The notes below the pieces were generated by a model that was not told where the DNA came from, made no database searches, and saw nothing but the letters and a program-made list of their open reading frames with translations. Both the position numbers and the translations under genes were made by a program. Source: Culex pipiens pallens (taxonomy: Eukaryota; Arthropoda; Insecta; Diptera; Culicidae). From it: a stretch of 64,000 nt of DNA. The DNA lies in NCBI RefSeq assembly GCF_016801865.2, contig NC_068938.1:219669827-219733826 (forward strand), in the 5' to 3' direction. Positions 57,215-64,000 of the stretch are shown here, piece after piece (positions within the stretch are counted from its first letter, which is position 1; each line of letters opens with the position of its first letter).

Positions 57215-57772
57215 GCAAAAGATTATTAAAATCAAAAATTATAAAAATTTAAATCACAAGCCATGATATAAACATTTGGATGTAAAAAGTGTTTGAAAAT
57301 GCATTTTACACTAGTCCCAATTGTTTTGCAACCGCGGACCGCGCACTGGACTCACAATCCAGAGGTTGCTGGTTCGAATCCCGCGGCGGGCGCTCTAGAA
57401 ATTATAAGTGTAAATATGGGTATCCGGCGCCGTCGTCCGTGCCGTACTCAAACGACACTAGTGGTTGGTACTAGCAATGGTGGCCGACAGCTATAAAAGT
57501 CAACTTCGTTTCTAAAAATTAACGAAAATTTCTTTTTCGAAAAAAAAACTTTGTGCGGAGCTGTTCATTGAATGAATTTCACAGAAATTCAAAATATTTT
57601 CAAACGAGCCCAAACATGCTTAATATGATTTTAAACTAATGAAAATGTATTCAAATTGTTTTCTACTGTTTAAACTTCTAATTCTATTAAAATTTTGAAG
57701 TTATTCGAAAAAGTATTTTGTTGCCTCCTGATTTTCGAGCCGATTTCGAAAAATATTTGGCAACGGCCTAAA
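57215..57772. mobile_element. TTAGGC-family MITE carrying a SINE
   Basis: Matches 15225-15602 on both sides (ATGCATTTTACACTAGT; GCCTCCTGATTTTCGAGC; end CAACGGCCTAAA) and is split at about 57331 by a SINE. Confidence 0.7.
57325..57515 (+). mobile_element. tRNA-derived SINE
   Basis: A tRNA-like head has an anticodon arm CTGGA-CTCACAA-TCCAG (Val-like CAC) and box B GGTTCGAATCCC, but the D arm is incomplete and there is no full cloverleaf. The body (GCGCCGTCGTCCGTGCCG, CTAGTGGTTGG) follows. Related to 61905-62128. Confidence 0.7.
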
Positions 57773-59849
57773 TGTTAAACATAGTTATTTCACATTGAGC
57801 ATAAGTTATTTTCTATTTTTCTTTTTGAGGGGCATTCTGATACCAGCAGACTTCAATACTGGTAACAATGATTAAAAACTAGTAAAAATAGCATAAAAAA
57901 CTTAAAAACTAAAAAGAATAAAAATGATGAAAAATAGAGCTTTTCTTATCTGTGTTACAACTCTACGAAATCGGCTAATTTTGTGCATTTTTATTTTATA
58001 TCATTTTTTTGCTCAAACTTTGTGGGGCTTCTCTACGACCAAAGAAGCCATTTTGTATAAATAGTTCATCCATACAAATCTCCATACAATTTTGGCAGCT
58101 ATTCGTACAAAAATTGTAAGTAAATATTCAAAAATGAATATCTTTTAAATGAATTTTCCGTTCGATTTAGTGTCTCCGCCAAAGTTGCAGGCATTGAAAC
58201 AAATACCCAGAAAAAATAGATACACTGACTAAAAAATTGCCATTCAGGCCTGATGGGTCATATATGACCCAAAAATCAAAATTTCCAAAACTAGCCTATA
58301 ATTTTCGTATGGTGATAAAAATCATTTTCCCACCATTAAATCAAAAAATATATTTTTCGAAATTCAGGTCTGAACGGGTTAAATCAACTTTTTTTTATCG
58401 CAAAATAAAAATTTCCCAAATCAGATTTTGATTAAAATTAATTAAATTAAATTTAATGTTGAAAATTGAAACATTTGGAAAAATTTCTCACCCTTCGAAT
58501 GAAAATATTTTGAAGATTTTAGACCAAGATTTTGGATCAAAACTGAAATTTAAAAGGGCGTAATATTGAATATATAGCCCTTAAACATATTTTTTTAAGT
58601 CAAAAATACGGATTATAAAAAATTGAAAACTAAAGGTTGTTTTTGTCCATCGACTCTGGTCAAGGTCAATGGGAGCGTTCTTTTGTTACGTAACGCAAAA
58701 TGTTGGATCCCCCCCCTCCTCTTAAAAAAAGTCCACATAAATTTAAAAAAATATGGAACGTAAAACAGTATATTTGTTACCACCTTTTTGCATTGAAATC
58801 CTGAAAACACTATTTTGGATATTTTTTTTAAATTTGCATATGCATAAGGCTACCAACTGTATTTTTTCCTTACCGTACGGATTCTTGACTTTGTGTACGA
58901 AATTGTCGCATAATACGGATTTGTACGGAATTTTGACAACTTTTTAAAATTGATTTGCTTTTCTGATCTGGCCAAAGCTTTTTCTAATAAGACAATTTTA
59001 TTTATAAGTCAATTTGTTTTGAAGGCATAATTCTAATAGTTTTCCAGGTTTTCCTTAGTTCACAGTTGTTAACAATTATTGTTCTTTTCAAATTCCTTAC
59101 AAAACATATTTATCCAATAAAAGATCCAAAGGTTTTCTATTGCTGTAATTACAAATCTAGAGTTTTTTTTTAAAAAAAAGGTATATAAGCTTTTGTATTT
59201 CACATGTTTATAGGAAAAAAAACTGTCGAAATGTTTTCATGAGAACGATATAATTTTTATAAGCAAACTTGACATTTCAAAAACTATTAAACGTTTAACA
59301 AAAAAATGGAAGAACATGAAGATTTGATTCAGCATTAGCAAAGTGAAATTTGTAAAATGTTTTATATTATATTTTTTTAATTTCAAATTTATATAAATTA
59401 TTCCTTGACAGCATTTTTTATACCATGGTGTCATATCGGCAAAGTGTACGGAATTTTGCGCAGCAAGAGTTGGTAGCCTTACATATACATAATTTTGCTT
59501 TATTTTTTATGGTTTTTTTTTTTCAGACACTGTTATTAGTTCAAAATAAATTAATCATCTGAAAGAATATATCGTATAAACTGGTTCATCAAGATCATCA
59601 AAAATGCTGTCAAACGTATTTACTTCGATTGTTATTTTGAAGTTTTTTGGAAAAAAAATAACAAGCATTTTTTGTAACGAAATTGAGAGGATTATATTAA
59701 AACAGAAAAAAATCTTTTCTCAGTAAGGGTAGCAAAATACTAGACAAACAAATATAATGTAGAACCTCAGAAAAATTACACCATTCAATCTAAATCTCAG
59801 ATTTTTCCAATTTCGCAACTCATTGCAAAAGCCGGTCCACAATAAAAAT
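57773..59849. repeat. AT-rich stretch with dispersed repeats
   Basis: 58000-58215 is a TATGGACAGCTGCC-type relative (GACCAAAGAAGCCATTTTGT; CCGCCAAAGTTGCAGG). 58560-58745 resembles parts of the TTAGGC and 9808-9938 families. No gene is seen. Confidence 0.5.
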
Positions 59850-61370
59850 GAATTGCTCAATTTGCCAACAATCGTCGCTCAATCAATCTCATAAAGACGT
59901 CAACTGATACAAATTAATGTCACTCCCATTTTCGTAAGATTAGTTTCACCTCACCTCTGTCCGAAACCGATAAGATTTGAGGCTAATTTTGCTTAGTCGT
60001 AAACCCATTTTTTTCAAAGCGGTACAGATTCCCTGTCACTTCCTGTCAACTTCTCACGGGAGGTCATCGATTGTGATCGATCTTGTTGCTTTGCTGGAAC
60101 CAAAACCCACTCACAAGTCAAGTAGATACATGGCACTAAACCACTACTAGACTGACTGACTGCCCCTCCAAATCAGATCGATTGACCGGCCGTCGAAACA
60201 TGGCGTCCAGAGTAATTGATGTTGTTAACAGCGCGCACCACTCGCTTGTTTTGTTTGCAAACAGCAGCTACCGATATTGCTGGCCAGTTGGCGGCGTGTC
60301 GAATGGAGGATGAAGTTTGAAGAAAAGGCATCTTCATGAGTAATCTTTTCAGAAAAAGTTAATTAGGAAACGCCGGCTGAGAAAAAGACACCGCCTTTGG
60401 GCGCCCCCGATATAGATTTCCTTCCGATAAGATAAGTGGCATCCCTTGAGGAAGGGGGCATGGTTGACGGAGTCTCGGGGCAGGAGCGGTATCCGAGCGT
60501 GACTGGAATTTGTTATCGGAATTATCTCGACTGGTAGCGGTTCTTTTTAAGCTACTTTTAGCAGCAGCACGTCGCATCAAGGTTTTTTTTCCTTTTCATT
60601 TTTGCCAATCCGGGTGAAAATTGAGCCTGAACTTTGAACTTGCAATTTAATCATCACGCCACCGTGGGCAGGCTTAGGCTATTCCGCGGGACCTCTATAG
60701 GCAGAGGCGGTCAATTAGAGGGTTGATTATATCGCCACAGCGGCCACTTCCGTTATAATTACACACACACTGGGAGCGGTTCGATGAGAGGGCGGGGCGA
60801 ATCCCACAGGGAGGGAAAACTCTCGTCATATAGCGAAATGACACCGCCAGAACGCTTGCATGCAACAAAAGAAAAATGATTGTGAAAAACGTGAGGCAGG
60901 TGGAAGAGCGTTGTGGCCGGTTGGTAATGATGATGCCATTAGCATGGGTCGATTGAGTGCGCACTATAAAAAGACGTAATCGATTCCCTCACCGGGTTTG
61001 ACGGATGGCGCGGCAGCGAGGCAGTGTTGCCATAAAATTAACTCAAACCAAATAATTTGAAGTTTCACAGTGGCTGCATTCACAAAATCTCTGTCGAAAT
61101 GAAATTTTCTAAAACTTTGCTACGTGGCAGTTTTCGACACTTTTAGTTCTGCATTCGTGCTGAATAGACAGAGCACGGGCGAGAATATTGAATCCAGCAC
61201 ATACAGGCAGACGAGTTATAAGAGTTGCTCCGGCTTTTGTCAGATTGTGTCCCAACGAATAGGGCGTGGGTGAGCTTTTCAGTCTGTACCATGGCTTATG
61301 AACTTTCTCCTGATGCAGGAAAGAGCATGTGTTGTGCATCAGAATTGTAGGGATGTTTGACTTTTAAAAA
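59850..61370. other. Unique GC-richer block, no supported gene
   Basis: A TATAAAAAG at 60965 on the plus strand and an ATG with 15 codons at 61005 are suggestive but unproven. A 72-codon minus frame at 60359-60575 (MRRAAAKSSLKRTATSRDNS start) has a protein-like composition but no domain. Regulatory DNA or first exons are possible. Confidence 0.35.
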
Positions 61371-61904
61371 AAGTTATCAAGATAGTTCAAAATGTCATGT
61401 TTTCAATTCTTTTTAATTTAGGTAACATTTTTTCAACTCAATTTAAGAGCTATTTAAATCATATTTTTAATCCAAACAGATTTTTGGCATTTCAAAATTA
61501 TTATTTGTCCTATTCAATGAAAATCAAGAAGGGACAGCAATACATTTTTTCAAACAGTTAATCAAATAATTAAATTAAGTGTAAAATGCTTAAACTATTT
61601 TTTTCAGAATTCGATAAAAAAAAAATCCTAAATAGTTAAATCTTTCTACGATAATGGTTTGGATATGAGCAATTCTCTAGAATTTCGCAAATCGACTTTT
61701 CATTGAATCTTTTGATTTGTATGAGACCATGTCCATCAATTCATTACGTCCAAACAAGCCAATTTGCTTTATTAATATCTTCATACAAATTTGAGGGTTG
61801 TCCATAGAAAAGTTTTATGAAAACATTCGAAAATCTGTATCTCGAGAAGGGATTTTCTGATCGTTTTGTTATATTCTGCAAAATTATATGTTATAATTTG
61901 GTCT
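61371..61904. other. AT-rich intergenic stretch
   Basis: 61690-61904 is a diverged copy of the TATGGACAGCTGCC family. Nothing else is seen. Confidence 0.4.
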
Positions 61905-62128
61905 ATCTAGAAAAAAAATACTCAGAAAATCAAATTGTTCCCTCTACATTATTGCCTTGATATTCTCGATTGCGAGATTCATACTCGAAACTAGGTGTCC
62001 GAAGGAATGATTGTTGAGGCTATTGCAAACCTCTTTTCACACCTAAGCTTCCATCCACCCTGGGATTCGAACTGACGACCTTTGGATTGTGAGTCCAACT
62101 GCCTACCAGCGACTCTACCGAGACAGGA
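61905..62128 (-). mobile_element. tRNA-derived SINE, minus orientation
   Basis: On the minus strand the head has box A (GGTAGAGTCGCTGG), an anticodon arm TTGGA-CTCACAA-TCCAA and box B (AGTTCGAATCCC), followed by a non-tRNA body. It shares the Val-like CAC loop with the SINE at 57325-57515, so both likely belong to related families. Confidence 0.7.
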
Positions 62129-64000
62129 CAAAAATAGTAACTCGATTTCGACTAACTTTAATCTTTGTCTTTTTTTATTTTTGAAAATAGTGTCCATTAT
62201 GGTCCACCTTTAAAAAAAAAACTTCTCAACAATTTTCCTTTTTGATCCGGCCTTTTTCACCACAAACAAGTTTTTTTTTTTAGTTCAAACCTATTGACCC
62301 TCAATTTACAATCGATGATATCTTGGAAACCATTAAGCAGATTTTCAATTTAAAAACTTTCTCAACTTTTTGAAAACATATTTTTTGATTTTTGAAATCA
62401 AAACGTACATTTAAATATGGCCAAATAACATGATTTGAAATGTAAATCGTGAATTTCAAATGATGAAAATATTTTTTCAGGAGGTTGAGAATTTTCACAA
62501 AAAAAAATAAATTTCAATCTCGAATCTTTTGTTAAAAAAAAGGTCCTATAAACACCTTTTTTGCTTTTTGAAATACTTCGGCGGTGAACTCGAAAGCTGA
62601 AACTGAAAAAAAAATATTGGACATTTAAAAAAAATACTCTAGATATCATCGATTGAAAATTGGTTTCGTTTTTTTTCCTTAATTTTTATTCTATTCAAGG
62701 CCATATCTCAAGAACCAAAGGTCGGATAAACAATGCCCAAAAAATTAATTTCCTTAGCGTTTAAAAAAAACTAGAAACGATGTTAACTCGGTTGTATTTT
62801 TTTTAAATTAATTTACAAAAGTTGAAAAAAAAGTAACGATTTTTTTTCTGATGAAAAATGGATTGGGATGCTTTTTATGGTGAATTTTTGATACTTTAAA
62901 AAAATCACCTGCACTGGTACTGTCTCTACACTGAATCTTATAACAAATCGAAGGAGATCGCCAACCTCAAGTTTTTGTAATATAAAGTTTATTTGAAAAA
63001 GTGTAAATTTTTATTCCGTGTGCCATTATTTCTCAAATACTCCTAATTATAACCTAAAAATTTGCCGAGGACACCAACTCGATCAGAAAATCCTTCATCA
63101 AGACACAGTTTTTCGAATATTGGCATATAGTATTTTTTATATAAATTTTTATGAACAGTCCCCAAATTTGTATGGAAACTTGGAGGGAAAAACATTGCAT
63201 CATTTGTTTTTCCCTTTAGTTAGTTTCGACCTAAGGAATCAATGGATTAAGTTTTATCCATATAAAAAAAAATTAAAACAGATTTTGCTTGTTTACAACT
63301 TATAAACAAATTAAAAGCTCTGTGTAATGTTTTTTGTAAGTTTATAAACATGAAAGTTTTCATAAACAAAAAAGATCCGATATGCCGATTTATAAGTAAA
63401 CTTTTCTCTTATCAAACAACAAACAAAAAATCAAATCATTAAAAAGACAAAAAATTGGACACATTAAGGAGTGAATAATTTTCTTCAAAAATAATTTTGT
63501 TTTGTAAAATAAAATATAGCAACACACCTTTTTAACTAGAATGTAAATCTAACGTCAAGAAAAAACAAAAAAAATTAGATGTGTTTTTGCTAGGCCAATA
63601 AAAATACATTATCGGGAACATTAATAATCCTTTTCACTTTCAAGACAAATTATTATCGTTACATAAAACAAACGATCTGTCATGATGATTCAATCCCTAT
63701 CGTTCTAGAACGACTAGGATTTTTTTCCTGAATGATAAAAGCAACATTCCTGTTTACAGTTACCTAACATCACTTAGCTGACACACCGTACCCATAGAAC
63801 GCAAAAGGGAGGGGGGAACTATTGCAAACATGAACTACCGGTTCCGCTCTAGCCCCACCTAAGCGCTGTTAAGTATCACGAAAGAATCTATTACACGCAG
63901 AGCAGAAACAAAAAAAGAGCGCACAAACAACAGTGTAACCTGGCGCTCGCGTTCTGCGTTCAACCGATTGATCAATTATTCAAAATCAATTAGCTGGTAA
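62129..64000. other. AT-rich end of the window
   Basis: 62510-62645 holds a decayed GAGTTTTTTT-type MITE; 63010-63250 is a TATGGACAGCTGCC-type repeat copy. 63700-64000 is more GC-rich and unique, with no supported gene. Confidence 0.4.

Noticed and set aside
57331..57395. tRNA-Val gene
   Set aside because: The anticodon arm and box B look tRNA-like, but the D arm is incomplete, the acceptor stem does not pair and a SINE body follows.
60359..60575. 72-codon minus-strand frame
   Set aside because: Protein-like composition but isolated, with no domain, promoter or splice evidence; listed only as a possibility.
62040..62112. tRNA gene on the minus strand
   Set aside because: tRNA-like head of a SINE; no proper acceptor stem and a related copy exists elsewhere in the window.

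Overview
The window looks like a piece of a culicine mosquito genome, most likely Culex. This is inferred from several traits. The intergenic DNA is AT-rich and crowded with foldback and MITE-type repeats. tRNA-headed SINEs are present. Many introns are only 55-90 nt with GT..AG ends. The recognisable genes are metazoan or arthropod types. No tRNA or rRNA gene, CRISPR array or bacterial-type operon was seen. A run of exactly 100 N at 5737-5836 is an assembly gap.

Five spliced genes can be read. On the minus strand: (1) a pacifastin protease-inhibitor precursor at 16495-20360, 3 coding exons, 462 aa, nine inhibitor domains; (2) a small secreted Gly/Gln-rich protein at 25415-25781, 2 exons, 102 aa; (3) a complete diacylglycerol lipase beta-type enzyme at 28471-42180, 9 coding exons, 685 aa, with Ser, Asp and His of the catalytic triad in place. 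On the plus strand, both inside the 6.9-kb intron 5 of the lipase gene and antisense to it: (4) a secreted protein of unknown function at 29767-30397, 181 aa, with a furin-like site; (5) a very small secreted acidic protein at 36162-36476, 81 aa. Genes 2, 4 and 5 each have an AATAAA signal, a TATA-like box, or both. A 58-codon ORF at 22984-23160 is a weaker candidate.

Most of the rest is non-coding mobile DNA, and many insertions can be defined to the base by their target-site duplications (TSDs). Five hAT-type elements are seen (4480-5318, 30715-32848, 31774-32195, 43303-44383, 49390-51294). Others are flanked by TTAA (1611-2215, 20948-21839, 37637-39037), by TA (26532-26677, 43131-43238) or by 4 bp (12755-14289, 13051-13286, 26887-27036, 49824-50616). 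A 586-bp SINE at 31021-31606 has a 12-bp TSD. Many insertions are nested; the deepest stack, at 49085-52115, has four levels. No transposase reading frame survives, so all look non-autonomous.

Layout: 1-16340 foldback elements and unique blocks; 16349-20700 pacifastin gene and its promoter; 20700-25400 repeats; 25415-25880 small secreted gene; 26000-28470 repeats and the lipase 3' side; 28471-42183 lipase gene with two nested genes and several elements in its introns; 43000-47330 elements plus a 144-bp satellite that flips orientation at about 45970; 49085-52115 nested elements; 52120-64000 mostly repeats, with unique blocks at 55430-57060, 59850-61370 and 63700-64000 that may hold regulatory DNA or untranslated exons. 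All statements come from reading the sequence; no database search was run.
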